Below, one piece after another: positions 1 to 8,764 of a stretch of 30,081 nucleotides of DNA (positions within the stretch are counted from its first letter, which is position 1; the number at the start of each line of letters is the position of its first letter). The notes under the pieces were generated by a model, which did not search any database, had not been told where the DNA came from, and saw nothing but the letters and a program-made list of their open reading frames with translations. A program made the translations under genes and the position numbers. Source of the DNA: a virus; IMG/VR virus record IMGVR_UViG_3300030101_003487, positions 1 to 30,081 of that record. The stretch is one strand, 5' to 3'.

Positions 1-99
1 GACCTTGGTGGGGCTGGTGCTGCCCGTCAGCTTGACCGTGATGCCCTGCACAATGCCGCGGAAATTGCGGCTGAACCGCTGGAAATCAGGAAGGAAGGA
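1..99. repeat. Terminal direct repeat, left copy (circular contig overlap)
   Basis: These 99 bases are identical to the last 99 bases of the window (29983-30081). The length of exactly 99 and the position inside a gene fit an assembler k-mer overlap on a circular or circularly permuted molecule, giving a unique genome of 29,982 bp. A true short direct terminal repeat of a T7-like genome is the alternative, but such repeats are usually longer and lie between genes. Confidence 0.95.
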
Positions 100-204
100 C
101 TGCAGGTCATGGGCATGAACTACACCGGTGTCAAAGCTCGTGAGGATGCTTTGATTCCCTGTGACAGGGCTGTGGTGCAGAAAGTGGGTGATTCGGGTGG
201 GCAT
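1..204 (-). CDS. Junction-spanning structural protein, N-terminal part
   Basis: First 68 codons of a 146-residue protein that continues across the circle junction at 29982 and stops at 29746. The start ATG at 204-202 follows a strong AAGAGGAGGAG Shine-Dalgarno with good spacing. The downstream half is in frame through the 99-bp overlap. I do not recognise the family. The predicted protein is soluble with alternating hydrophobic residues and motifs such as VTIRVCAD and GTLYLFAKV that suggest a beta-sandwich. It lies 47 bp after the large internal virion gene and immediately before the Ser/Gly-rich virion protein, so a minor virion or tail role is inferred from context only. Confidence 0.85.
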   Translation of the reverse strand, partial: MPTRITHFLHHSPVTGNQSILTSFDTGVVHAHDLQSFLPDFQRFSRNFRGIVQGITVKLTGSTSPTKV

Positions 205-251
205 AGCGCTCCTCCTCTTGCTTGGACTGGCTGCGCAGCCCCATCATATCA

Positions 252-3200
252 CTACTGACCCTGCATGACCTCAGAGACTTCCTGCAGCTGCGCGCGTCTG
301 ACGGTCTCCGGGTTTGCTTCCGGTGCCCTGCCCAGGGTGGCATCAAGCACAGCAGCAGCAGGCGAAGCAGGCAGCGCGCGACCCCCGAAGACGGCCGTCG
401 GTTGTGCCTGAGCTGCCACGGGTTCCACAAACCCGGTACCGGCTACGAACGCCTGCTCCAATGCTTTGGGAGATGCTGCCCGCAGCAGGTCCATGGCTGT
501 CTGGCCATCACCCGACATCTTGAGCACCTTGTACAGCGGCAGGCCGGTCTCATCGCGACCCCACAAGACATGAGGCTGCCCCTTGGGCGCTTCTGCCCAA
601 TACTCGGGCATTTGTTCGTTTTTCTTGCCTTCCGGCGGCGGGACCGTCTCGGGCTTGAAGACACGCTCGAACCAGTCCCAAAGGCCCAAGTCTCGGCTGG
701 CGTCCATGCTGTGCGCATACAGGGCAGCAGCCCAAAACATCTTCTCGTCCGTGATGGGGGCGACCCCCTCTGGGCTCACCGGTCCGGCATCCGGCACAGC
801 CTCGAAGCGGTCCCAGGCATCCAGCACAACAGGCAGCGCCACATCCTTGAGGCTCCGGGTGATGGTCTGCGCGCCTTCCACCACTTGGTTGACCTCTGCC
901 CCCACCTGCTCGGCTGCTTGGTTTGCGACCTTAAGGTCTTGAACCAGAAGGTTGCCCTGCCGAGCCATGCCAAGGGCCACATCTGCAGGCGCAAAGATGG
1001 GGACCTCTGGCCCGAAGTAGACATCATTCCCCTCTGTGACAAGCCCCAGGGACTTTAGTGCCTTGTCTCCGTGCAGATTGTACGGGTCCTGTGCCCTCGC
1101 CTTCTGCAGCTGCGCCTTGAGCACCAGGCGCGCCTTGGCTGGGTTGCTCATGACTGCCTTGATGAGTTCAGTGTACAGCTTGGAGTTGCCTGCAGCAGTT
1201 GCGACGAACCGCCCCAGGGTGCTGCGGATGGCTTCGGGTACCTCGGAGTAATCAAAGAAGGCCTGCCGCGCGTACTCGGCTGCCTGGGCCGGTGTGCGTC
1301 CCTTCACAAGTTCCGCCTCGAAGGCGCCCTGTCTCATGGACTTCTCAATCGCCTCAGCAGTTCGGGTATAAAAGGACTTGTCCAGCGGGTTGAATTCTCG
1401 CTTGACCACACCCTCAAGCGGTCCCTCTGCTGCCCGTCGCGCGTCTCGCAGGATATCGTCTGCGATGCTGCCCACCCGCTCGGAGGATACCGTAGTGTAG
1501 CCGAGGCCCAGCTCCTCACCAAGGTCGTGCAGCTGCTTGCCGGTGTAGTAGACCCCATCATTGGTGGTCAGTCCGCCCCCGAAGACGCGCCGACGGATGA
1601 CCCGGTTCACAATGTCTGCAGAGTCTCGCAGTCCAACGGTGAGCAGTGGGGTGATGATTTGCTTGAACAGTGCCATGGGGAAGCCCACAACATTGGGCAG
1701 CACATACCCATAGGTGGCATTTTGTGTGAAGTTGCGGCGCCCTGTACCGGCTGCCAGCTCGAACAGCTCTTTGGCCACTGTGGTCAGGCCTCCGCGCGCC
1801 CTTGGTGCGATGCCTTCGATGAACTCAGCGAACTCCTCCCCGTTCTCGGCCAGGATGCGCTCTGCAATACTTGAGTTGCGGTCGTAGACCCGAGCGCGCA
1901 GCCGGTCCACACTACGGAGCACGGGCAACTCATCGATGACCCCATCCCCCAGCAGCTCAGCCAGGCGCGCCAGGCCTGGAGGCACTTGAGAGGCCTGAGT
2001 GACCTGTGCCTCAATCGCTGAGCCGATGGCCTCGGTGAGCCTGCCACGGGCTGCCAGCCTCTTCTTGGTGCCCTCCTCGACTGCAACCTTGAGGAGCGCT
2101 TTCTGGTAGTCCGGGGCCATGTGCTTGGTGATGGGGTTCGTACCCCGCACACCAATGACCCCCTCCACACCATCATCATACAGGCTTACATCTACGCCGC
2201 GCAGGGTGTCGACGGTAGGCAGCAGCAGGGCGTCCTCTCCGTTGGCGCTCGGGATTAGCCTCTTCTGAATTGCGACAGAATACAGCCGTTGGCCCGCTGC
2301 TTCATCGCCGTAGATGGCGCCCATGACCTTTTGCCATGCCTCGGTGGGGCTGATGGGGCTGGGAGAGGCTGCCAACTCCTCGGCAAACACACTGTCCACT
2401 GCATCATCAGCGTTCCCCAACTCCCTGCTGCGAACTGCCAGCCGCTTGCCGAGGCGCTGCAGCTCGGTAGTGGCTGCCCCTCGGATGGCTTGGCGGGCCT
2501 GCACTACGGCAGCAGTCTCAGCCTGTAGGGGCAGCGCGCGCAGGCGGAGCACAGCCCGAGCCCTGCGCATGGCAGGAGAGTCCAAGCCCTGAGACTTGAG
2601 CAGGCGCTGGGTGAGGCTCTGGTCTGTGGTTCTGAACCACGTCTGTAGGCTGGTAAGGTCTCGCGCAAGGCGCGCCTGCTTGGGTGCCTGGCTGATGGCA
2701 TGCGCATCTTCGAGCACAATCGTGGCCTGCCTGCGCAGGTTGGCGGGCATGTCTCCCCAGTTGTCGAACCTCCCCACCTGCTCGCCGAGCTCACCGGGCA
2801 GCTTGTGGGTGACATCCTTGGGGCTACCGCTGAAAACCTGGCGCCGATACCGGCCGAGGCTCGCGCGCATGCTGTTGGCATGGACCCGTGGTACTCCTAC
2901 ATTGGTGGTAATCATGACCACATCATCAGGGATGTTTTGCACCAGGGCGCGGCCGAAGACTGCAGCACGGTCCCCCAGGATGGGTGCCACGTCTCGCATG
3001 ATGGCCTCTGGCGTTCTGCTCGTCGCCTTGATGGCTGCCTTGGCTCGGGCTGCATCTGCTCTGTCCAACGCTGCCCCATCAAGGACCTGCTCAGCCACGC
3101 GGCGCACTACGCGACCGTCTGAGAGCTTCCCCGGTGTCACTGCTGCTGCTACGTCTGCCACTGGGTTGGCAATAGCCAGGGCTGCTGCCTGGGCCTGCTT

Positions 3201-4595
3201 TGCCAGCCTGCCCGCCGGCCTGCCTTGCTCGATTGCCTCAGCTGCGCGGATGGCGGACCGGCCTGCAGCGTTGACCGCTGCCTTGGTGACCTTGTCTGCC
3301 TTGGTGAGCTTTGCCACACCCTTGGCGCCCTTGGCTGCTGTGCCCGGTCCGGCTGGAATGAACAACTCCAGCAAACTGCCTCCGAAGTAGGCGGCATCCG
3401 GGTTCCCCCAGACCTCTGCATACCAGTCCCGCAGGGCAGGGGTGTCAAGGAACTCATCGCCCATGGTACGGCCTGATGCCACGTTCTGCGAGACGCGGCG
3501 CTGTGTGGCCTCAAGCCAGCCCGAAAAGTCTTCTGTGGGGTTGGGTACTTGCACCTGGCGGACTGTGCGCCTGCCTTCTGGGTCGAATGTGGTGAGCTTT
3601 CGCGTCTGACTCGTCGTAGCTACACCAGGAAGCGGGACAGCGAGCTGCGGCACCGACTTTATCAGCATCTCAAGCTGCTGCTCGGCCTCTTCACTCAGAC
3701 CGCCAACCATGGTTCGGAACGGTTTGCTGACGGCCTGCAGGGGGTACACAACCTCTGGCAGGCCGAGGGCTCTGCGCCCCTGCGCGATGGCAAAGCCGAA
3801 GTCATCCGGGTCTACAGGGATGCCGTTCTTGTCAACCTCATAGCCGAGGCCACGGAAGTAGCCCTCTGCAGCGAGCGCAGACACCCACCCCAGGGTTGAC
3901 CGCAAAGCCGCCCCAAGCTCTGCCTCTACCACTCCGGCGGTCTCGCCCGGTCGGGTCAGGATGCCACCGAGGGCTGCCCCTGCAATCTCGAAGGGGCTTA
4001 CGTCCTCGCCTGCTGCTACCTTACGGTCAATCTCGGCCTGCTCGGCCCTCACCCGCTCGCTGATGACTCGGGCAGACTCAGCCCCAAGGATGGGCTGCAG
4101 CGCGAAGGTTTCGGCTGTCTCCTCGTCTGCAGTCGGTTGCCGAAGACGCCCGTCCTCGCCTACGATGCTGCGCTCGGTCAGAATCTCACCCTCTGGCGTC
4201 ACGGCAGGAATTTCCTGAGTCACAATACGGGTAGGCCTGAACAGCGGGATGCCACCCTCTGCCACCCTCTGCGGTCCCTCCCTGCCCGGCTGTAGCACCT
4301 GGCGGGTCTCCTGTGTCTGCTGTCGCTCTGCACGAGCTGCTACCCGTTCGCGCTCGGTAGAGAACTCTCCTGCTGGGATGTTGCCACCCCTCGGTGCCAT
4401 CTCCTCAGAGATGCGCTGCTCAAGAGCCTCGGCTCGGGCTGTCTCCAACTCAGCGGCAGGGGCTATTTCCGGAATGGGCGTCTGCTCGGCTCGCATGGGG
4501 CGCACAGGCAGGGCCTCGGCCTGCCTACGTGCAAGCTCTCGCCGTGCAAGCTCTCGCCGTGCAAGCTCAATGCGGGCCTCCTCAGCGGTTGCCAC
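252..4595 (-). CDS. Large internal virion protein (T7 gp16-like position)
   Basis: 1447-residue protein, the largest gene. It is third of three consecutive genes (221, 628, 1447 residues) that match T7 gp14-gp15-gp16 in order and relative size, so it is probably the ejectosome protein that leaves the capsid with the DNA and helps form the conduit through the host envelope. The first ~130 residues are charged and Glu/Arg-rich with a short ARREL tandem repeat. The middle is Ala-rich and helical. A hydrophobic stretch occurs near residues 960-985. The C-terminal third contains a pattern (AAEYARQAFFDYSEVP) resembling the C-terminal parts of other large phage internal proteins. I see no lytic transglycosylase motif like that at the N-terminus of T7 gp16. 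The start is GTG, overlapping the TAG stop of the previous gene and preceded by AGGTGA. The family assignment is inferred from synteny and size. Confidence 0.75.
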   Translation of the reverse strand: MATAEEARIELARRELARRELARRQAEALPVRPMRAEQTPIPEIAPAAELETARAEALEQRISEEMAPRGGNIPAGEFSTERERVAARAERQQTQETRQVLQPGREGPQRVAEGGIPLFRPTRIVTQEIPAVTPEGEILTERSIVGEDGRLRQPTADEETAETFALQPILGAESARVISERVRAEQAEIDRKVAAGEDVSPFEIAGAALGGILTRPGETAGVVEAELGAALRSTLGWVSALAAEGYFRGLGYEVDKNGIPVDPDDFGFAIAQGRRALGLPEVVYPLQAVSKPFRTMVGGLSEEAEQQLEMLIKSVPQLAVPLPGVATTSQTRKLTTFDPEGRRTVRQVQVPNPTEDFSGWLEATQRRVSQNVASGRTMGDEFLDTPALRDWYAEVWGNPDAAYFGGSLLELFIPAGPGTAAKGAKGVAKLTKADKVTKAAVNAAGRSAIRAAEAIEQGRPAGRLAKQAQAAALAIANPVADVAAAVTPGKLSDGRVVRRVAEQVLDGAALDRADAARAKAAIKATSRTPEAIMRDVAPILGDRAAVFGRALVQNIPDDVVMITTNVGVPRVHANSMRASLGRYRRQVFSGSPKDVTHKLPGELGEQVGRFDNWGDMPANLRRQATIVLEDAHAISQAPKQARLARDLTSLQTWFRTTDQSLTQRLLKSQGLDSPAMRRARAVLRLRALPLQAETAAVVQARQAIRGAATTELQRLGKRLAVRSRELGNADDAVDSVFAEELAASPSPISPTEAWQKVMGAIYGDEAAGQRLYSVAIQKRLIPSANGEDALLLPTVDTLRGVDVSLYDDGVEGVIGVRGTNPITKHMAPDYQKALLKVAVEEGTKKRLAARGRLTEAIGSAIEAQVTQASQVPPGLARLAELLGDGVIDELPVLRSVDRLRARVYDRNSSIAERILAENGEEFAEFIEGIAPRARGGLTTVAKELFELAAGTGRRNFTQNATYGYVLPNVVGFPMALFKQIITPLLTVGLRDSADIVNRVIRRRVFGGGLTTNDGVYYTGKQLHDLGEELGLGYTTVSSERVGSIADDILRDARRAAEGPLEGVVKREFNPLDKSFYTRTAEAIEKSMRQGAFEAELVKGRTPAQAAEYARQAFFDYSEVPEAIRSTLGRFVATAAGNSKLYTELIKAVMSNPAKARLVLKAQLQKARAQDPYNLHGDKALKSLGLVTEGNDVYFGPEVPIFAPADVALGMARQGNLLVQDLKVANQAAEQVGAEVNQVVEGAQTITRSLKDVALPVVLDAWDRFEAVPDAGPVSPEGVAPITDEKMFWAAALYAHSMDASRDLGLWDWFERVFKPETVPPPEGKKNEQMPEYWAEAPKGQPHVLWGRDETGLPLYKVLKMSGDGQTAMDLLRAASPKALEQAFVAGTGFVEPVAAQAQPTAVFGGRALPASPAAAVLDATLGRAPEANPETVRRAQLQEVSEVMQGQ
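4531..4568. repeat. 15-bp tandem repeat encoding ARREL units
   Basis: GCAAGCTCTCGCCGT occurs twice in tandem (4531-4545, 4546-4560) with a partial third copy. On the coding strand it encodes repeated Ala-Arg-Arg-Glu-Leu near the N-terminus of the large internal virion protein. It is in frame, so copy number can change without breaking the gene. Confidence 0.85.
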
Positions 4596-6481
4596 TATTC
4601 ACCTGCCAGGGCGCGCAGCTCGTCGTCTGTCATGTCTGCGATGCGTTTTCGCATGGGCGCAGGCTCGGCCTCTCCTGCAGGTGCTGCAGGCGCGGCAGGC
4701 GCTACCTCGGCAACCTCGGCCACAACCGGCGCAGGAGTGGGCAGGGGCAGCGGGGCACCGCCTGCTAACACTGACTCGATACTCTGGAAGGCGCGGGTCC
4801 CTGTGGCTGCCAGGGTCGGCTTGGCTTTGCCCTTCTCGAAGACTGCGAAGCCACTCGGAACGCGACGATAGGATAGGCGACTATCATTGGGGTCTGTGAA
4901 GACCTCGGCCACAACCGGCGCAGGAGTAGGCGCAGGGTCTGGGGCGTCGGATGCAGCAGTCTTGAACTCAATCTCGCTCACCTGTCGCTCTGCTGCCTGT
5001 GCTGCCCGAGTTTGCACGCGCGCTGTGTCTTCGGGGGGAACCGTGTCTTTGGGCAGGCGCTGCATAAAGAGGGCCTGCTGGTCAAGCTCTCCCTCCATGG
5101 TGTCGGTGATTTCCTTGTCCAGGGCGCGCGCCTGCTCCTCCTCGGTAGCTGCCCGCTGCTTTGCTGCCCGTTGGAGTTCTCGCTGGCTGGGTGCCTCGAA
5201 GCCGCGCGCGTCGTATTCCTTGGTGGCAAGCGCGAAGGCAAGCGCCTCCTGCAGCTCGTCACCCTTGAGGACCTTCCCGAGCTGCTTCTCCACCTTGGTG
5301 ATGTCGTAGGGCTTGCCCCGTGCATCGAGCTGGCGGATGAGGTCTGCAGCCAGGCGCTGGTTTCTGTTGACCGCTTCGAGCTCCATGTCTGCGCTGATGA
5401 CATCGGTGAGGATGTCGTCTGCCCGAATCATCGCATCATAGTATGGGCTCTGCTGATATTGCAGGTAGCGCCCCCCGTTCTTGTCCGGGTCAAAGCCACG
5501 GGCGATGAGTTCGCGCTTTGCGCGCTCCCTGCCCGGGTCTGTGTACTGGGCACCAGGCGCCTCGGCTCGGGCTGTCTCCAGCTGTGCCACCCGCTGCCGA
5601 GACTTGAGGACTTCCTGCTCAAAGTTGGCGCGCTGGTCGTTTCGGTATGCTCGCTTTGCCTTCGCTTCATCGTACAGCTTCTTTGCGAGCTGGAAGTCTG
5701 CAGCGCTCTCAAACTCGTCTTCTGTGATGGCGCCATCTTGCAGCGCAACAAGGGCAGCATCGAAGGCATCGGCCTCGGTGGCAAAACTCACACCCTCTGG
5801 GGCTGCTGTCTGCTCTCGCCGCTCCACGATGGCCTGCCCGTCGTAGCCTCCCCGGATACCTGCAGGACCGGCAAAGAAAGCCGCCTCAAGCTGCTGCTGC
5901 AGCGCTCGCTCTGCAGCTTGCTCCTCGGGTGTCAGTGCCCGAGCGGCGCCGCTGGGAACCCTGCCACGGGCCACACGGGCTGCCCTGGCTTCTACGGCTT
6001 TGATGGTGCCTGCGTCGATTTCCCCGGCTTGAAGGATGCGCAACACTTCAGCAGTCTGCTGGGGTGTGGAGTCTTCGCGAATCAATGAAAGCGCAAGGTC
6101 TCGCGCTTCTTTCTGGTTGTACTGGGTGCCTGGGGTCACCAAAGTTGTGAGGGCTACTTTCTCCTCGTTTGTGATGTCCGAGGCCTCGGCACGCGCAAGC
6201 CTGCCCGCAGCTGCGCGGCGCCTGGTTTCATCCTCAGAGGCATACTGCTGCTGCAGCAAAGCCTGAGCGCTGCCAAGGTCCTGCGGGCGCACCCGGAAGA
6301 CCTCCTGCAGGTTGGTGAGGTTCTGGTTCTCGGCCACGAGCTGAGAGTCCAACCAGTTGAGGCGGTCCTGCTCAGATTGAATTTCGCGCGTGATGTCTTG
6401 ATACCGCTGGTACGCTGCGACGGTCCGGGCGTACTGCTCTATGAAGTTGGCGCGCTTGCCGGTGAAGCTGGTACTGGGCAT
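4595..6481 (-). CDS. Internal virion protein, coiled-coil rich (T7 gp15-like position)
   Basis: 628-residue protein between the gp14-like and gp16-like genes. The sequence is overwhelmingly helical and rich in Ala, Glu, Gln and Arg, with long heptad-like stretches and no obvious membrane segment. Near the C-terminus a Pro/Ala-rich linker carries two copies of TPAPVVAEV. These flank a short globular stretch (DPNDSRLSYRRVPSGFAVFEKGKAKP) that looks like a small beta domain. T7 gp15 is 747 residues and helical. The role as the middle ejectosome subunit is inferred from gene order, size and composition, not from a recognised motif. The start ATG lacks a clear Shine-Dalgarno. The stop overlaps the GTG start of the next gene by one base. 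Confidence 0.7.
   Translation of the reverse strand: MPSTSFTGKRANFIEQYARTVAAYQRYQDITREIQSEQDRLNWLDSQLVAENQNLTNLQEVFRVRPQDLGSAQALLQQQYASEDETRRRAAAGRLARAEASDITNEEKVALTTLVTPGTQYNQKEARDLALSLIREDSTPQQTAEVLRILQAGEIDAGTIKAVEARAARVARGRVPSGAARALTPEEQAAERALQQQLEAAFFAGPAGIRGGYDGQAIVERREQTAAPEGVSFATEADAFDAALVALQDGAITEDEFESAADFQLAKKLYDEAKAKRAYRNDQRANFEQEVLKSRQRVAQLETARAEAPGAQYTDPGRERAKRELIARGFDPDKNGGRYLQYQQSPYYDAMIRADDILTDVISADMELEAVNRNQRLAADLIRQLDARGKPYDITKVEKQLGKVLKGDELQEALAFALATKEYDARGFEAPSQRELQRAAKQRAATEEEQARALDKEITDTMEGELDQQALFMQRLPKDTVPPEDTARVQTRAAQAAERQVSEIEFKTAASDAPDPAPTPAPVVAEVFTDPNDSRLSYRRVPSGFAVFEKGKAKPTLAATGTRAFQSIESVLAGGAPLPLPTPAPVVAEVAEVAPAAPAAPAGEAEPAPMRKRIADMTDDELRALAGE
4713..4738. repeat. 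26-bp direct repeat, copy 1 (partner 4902-4927)
   Basis: An identical 26-bp segment occurs at 4713-4738 and 4902-4927 (beginning ACCTCGGCCACAACC and ending CAGGAGT). Both encode part of a Pro-rich TPAPVVAEV linker in the 628-residue internal virion protein, in the same frame. This suggests duplication of a linker around a small domain of about 50 residues. Confidence 0.9.
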
Positions 6482-6489
6482 GGCTGGAC

Positions 6490-7155
6490 TCAGAAGGTCA
6501 GGGGGACAAAGTCCCCACCGAAGGTAAACTCATCGGCAGGGCGGGTGGGCTGGTAGCGCAGAAAAACGTCTTGAGTGCTTTGCTTGGGGATTGCTGCCTT
6601 TTGCATCTCCGTCTGGAAGGCCATGCTAGCGCCCTGCATGCCGACATCTCCGGCTGCGCTCAGTCCCCCGGTCAGGAAGGAAAGGTTGGCAGCTTTCATG
6701 GCAGCTGCTGCTGCTGTGGCCTGCCCCTCCAGCTCTGCTATCCTTGCCTCTTCCAGTGCCTTTTCCTGCTGGTTGGCTTCCAGGATTGCCACGTTTTCCT
6801 TTTGAGCGGCGCCGCGTAGAACGTCCTGCTCTGCCTGGGCTTGCAGGAAGATGTCTCTGCCCGTGACTGCCTGTGGTTGCGCTGCCATTTGCTGCAGCTG
6901 CATGTTCTCCAGGTCTCTGGTGACTGCATCCTGCGCGCCCTCGAAGTCACGCCGAATCGCTCGTTCCTCCTGGCCGGTGAGTCCCAGCTCTCCGCGTGCC
7001 TGGCGCGCCTTGAGTCGGGCAAGCTCTGCCTCCTGCTCGGGTGTGAGGCGCATCGCCTTGGCTGCCCGGCGGTTACCGATGCCTGTGGCGATAGCAGAGC
7101 CGACTTTTGCGGCGCCTGCCCCGATTAGCAGGCCTGTGGCTAGTGTGAGTGGCAT
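6490..7155 (-). CDS. Internal virion protein, small (T7 gp14-like position)
   Basis: 221-residue protein, first of the three-gene ejectosome-like block (T7 gp14 is 196 residues). It begins with a Gly/Ala-rich hydrophobic segment (residues ~3-26) that could insert in the outer membrane. A charged coiled-coil follows (residues ~40-150), then another small-residue hydrophobic stretch (~155-185). It resembles the many podovirus small internal proteins with an N-terminal glycine-rich membrane-active segment. The GAGGT ribosome site lies 6 nt before the ATG. Its role in forming the outer-membrane pore for DNA ejection is an inference from synteny. Confidence 0.7.
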   Translation of the reverse strand: MPLTLATGLLIGAGAAKVGSAIATGIGNRRAAKAMRLTPEQEAELARLKARQARGELGLTGQEERAIRRDFEGAQDAVTRDLENMQLQQMAAQPQAVTGRDIFLQAQAEQDVLRGAAQKENVAILEANQQEKALEEARIAELEGQATAAAAAMKAANLSFLTGGLSAAGDVGMQGASMAFQTEMQKAAIPKQSTQDVFLRYQPTRPADEFTFGGDFVPLTF

Positions 7156-7163
7156 GAACTACC

Positions 7164-7874
7164 TCAGAGATAGAAGGATTCGACGGCCACACCCCAGTTA
7201 ACCACAGCCACGCGGTCAATCTGAGAGTGGGAAGCAAGCCCGAAAGTGAAACGACCGTTGGGCGCGCTGTGGACCAGAACACCATCTCGGGACTGATAGG
7301 CTCCTGCTGCAGGGTAGGGAACGGCAGCGCCGATAGGGTCTGTGGTCCTCCACCTTCCCCCTTGCTGGTTCAGGCCCTCCTGGGCATGGGAGCTATATTG
7401 GCTGAACGCTGTGATGGGTTTGTCGACGTAGGGAGCGACCCAGACCTGTCTGGTGTTTGGTGTCGGTTGGCCTGCCCCGGTGCTTTCGTCAGGTCCGCAT
7501 TCAATCTCGAACCAAAAATGAAAGACAGCGGTACATGCCCTGCGACAATCGATTGTGATGGCTGTGCCCGGAATGACCTCGAAGGTGTTCGTATCGGTTC
7601 GTCCTCCCCCGGTGAGGTACTTGGTGCAGAAGGTCAAGCGAACCATGCCCGAGTCGCTGCCTCCTTGATGGCCGGTAACCCCATGTTGGACCCCAGAGAA
7701 TGCCTCGAACTTCGGGGGCTGGATGTGGCGGGTGTCAATCCACTGGGCTGTCTCGATATCACCCGCCACAACTCCACCGTGCAAATACACCCGCAAGGCT
7801 TCGAAGTTGCCTTCAAGGTTGGCAGAGGTCAGGACAGTGCCATCAGAGAAGGTTGTGGGAGGGCTGTAGCTCAT
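7164..7874 (-). CDS. Minor tail protein, third of a related trio
   Basis: 236-residue protein with a short N-terminal segment (TTFSDGTVLTSANLEGNFEA) of the type seen in phage minor structural proteins, where an 'L-x-A-x-L-N-x-x-F' pattern precedes a helix. The rest is beta-rich with many aromatic residues. It overlaps its upstream neighbour by ATGA. Together with the two genes before it (7871-8764 and 8761-9441) it forms a set that shares the N-terminal pattern but not the rest. A knob-like or receptor-contact role at the tail tip is inferred from the position between nozzle and internal virion genes. Confidence 0.65.
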   Translation of the reverse strand: MSYSPPTTFSDGTVLTSANLEGNFEALRVYLHGGVVAGDIETAQWIDTRHIQPPKFEAFSGVQHGVTGHQGGSDSGMVRLTFCTKYLTGGGRTDTNTFEVIPGTAITIDCRRACTAVFHFWFEIECGPDESTGAGQPTPNTRQVWVAPYVDKPITAFSQYSSHAQEGLNQQGGRWRTTDPIGAAVPYPAAGAYQSRDGVLVHSAPNGRFTFGLASHSQIDRVAVVNWGVAVESFYL

Positions 7875-8764
7875 TTGACCCTCTGCTTGAGTACGGACAG
7901 ATTGCCGCCATTGTAAGACAGGCTGGCGCCGTTGCTATAGCCGGTGTCGTGTACGAGGTAGTTGGCTGTGCCTACGCTGTGCGGGTGCATGATGCCCTTG
8001 ATGACTACGCGCAGACCGTAGATTGTTGTCGCGCCTGCTGGAGTGTAGAACCACGCTCCTGAAATTCCGCGCCATGCCTGGGTGCTTTGAACACTCGGAC
8101 GGGGCAGGAGCGCGACACCCGTCGCACCGGTAGGGCGGTCTGCATAGCGCAAGTCGGCAGGCACCACACAAGAGGCCTGAGTGTCTGCAAGTGCTGCCCC
8201 AAACTTTGAGCCGATAGCAGTCCTGAAGTCTGATTGACCCGATACGGGGACGTATGCTGCTCGGGCTGCGCTGGTGATGTCCCACTCAAGATACAGAACC
8301 CAGCATGCGCCCCAGGTGCTGGTTTTTCGAGTGCCAAGGCTGCCATCTGGCAGAGTGTAGAAGCCGAGGCTGGTAGCGCTGTCCCAGTTGCTGCCAGGGT
8401 TGGCAAAGACTGAGAGGTCCCAGTAGGCGCGCAGCAGCTCGTCATTGTCTACGGTCAGGCCTGACCCGAAGCTCATCTCAGACACTGCCCCGGAGCCGTT
8501 GGCCACTGGGCTGCCTACGTGAGGCATTGATGTCATGCCGCTAACAGTGACAAAAGAACCGTGCTTGTAGTCGTTCAGCCCGATGGTTTGGGTCTGTGCA
8601 TGGGTCAGCAAAAACCCCGTAGAAAGCTGGGGCAGGTCATGCGCTGCATCCCGGTGGTTGAACTGGTTGAGGTCCGTTTGATTGTAGGCGCTGAAACGAG
8701 TGTTCAGGCTGGCAGCGTTGAGGTCATCGCCAGGGCTCACCGGGTCTGTGGTAATCCTGCTCAT
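7871..8764 (-). CDS. Minor tail protein, second of a related trio
   Basis: 297-residue protein starting at an ATG that overlaps the previous stop (ATGA) and has GGGAG 6 nt upstream; an ATG two codons earlier (8770) is possible. The N-terminus (SRITTDPVSPGDDLNAASLNTRFSAYN) shares the 'SPG-x-x-LN' pattern with its upstream neighbour. The body is Ser/Gly/Thr-rich and probably beta-sandwich. No enzyme motif is seen. It is probably a tail spike, knob or fibre component; the family is not recognised. Confidence 0.65.
   Translation of the reverse strand: MSRITTDPVSPGDDLNAASLNTRFSAYNQTDLNQFNHRDAAHDLPQLSTGFLLTHAQTQTIGLNDYKHGSFVTVSGMTSMPHVGSPVANGSGAVSEMSFGSGLTVDNDELLRAYWDLSVFANPGSNWDSATSLGFYTLPDGSLGTRKTSTWGACWVLYLEWDITSAARAAYVPVSGQSDFRTAIGSKFGAALADTQASCVVPADLRYADRPTGATGVALLPRPSVQSTQAWRGISGAWFYTPAGATTIYGLRVVIKGIMHPHSVGTANYLVHDTGYSNGASLSYNGGNLSVLKQRVK

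Noticed and set aside
1-99. True terminal repeat of a T7-like linear genome
   Set aside because: It is exactly 99 bp, inside a gene, and joins that gene in frame; assembly overlap of a circular or permuted genome is simpler.
252-4595. Polyvalent anti-restriction (DarB-like) protein for the 1447-residue product
   Set aside because: No methylase, helicase or protease motifs are visible, and the gene order matches the internal virion block.
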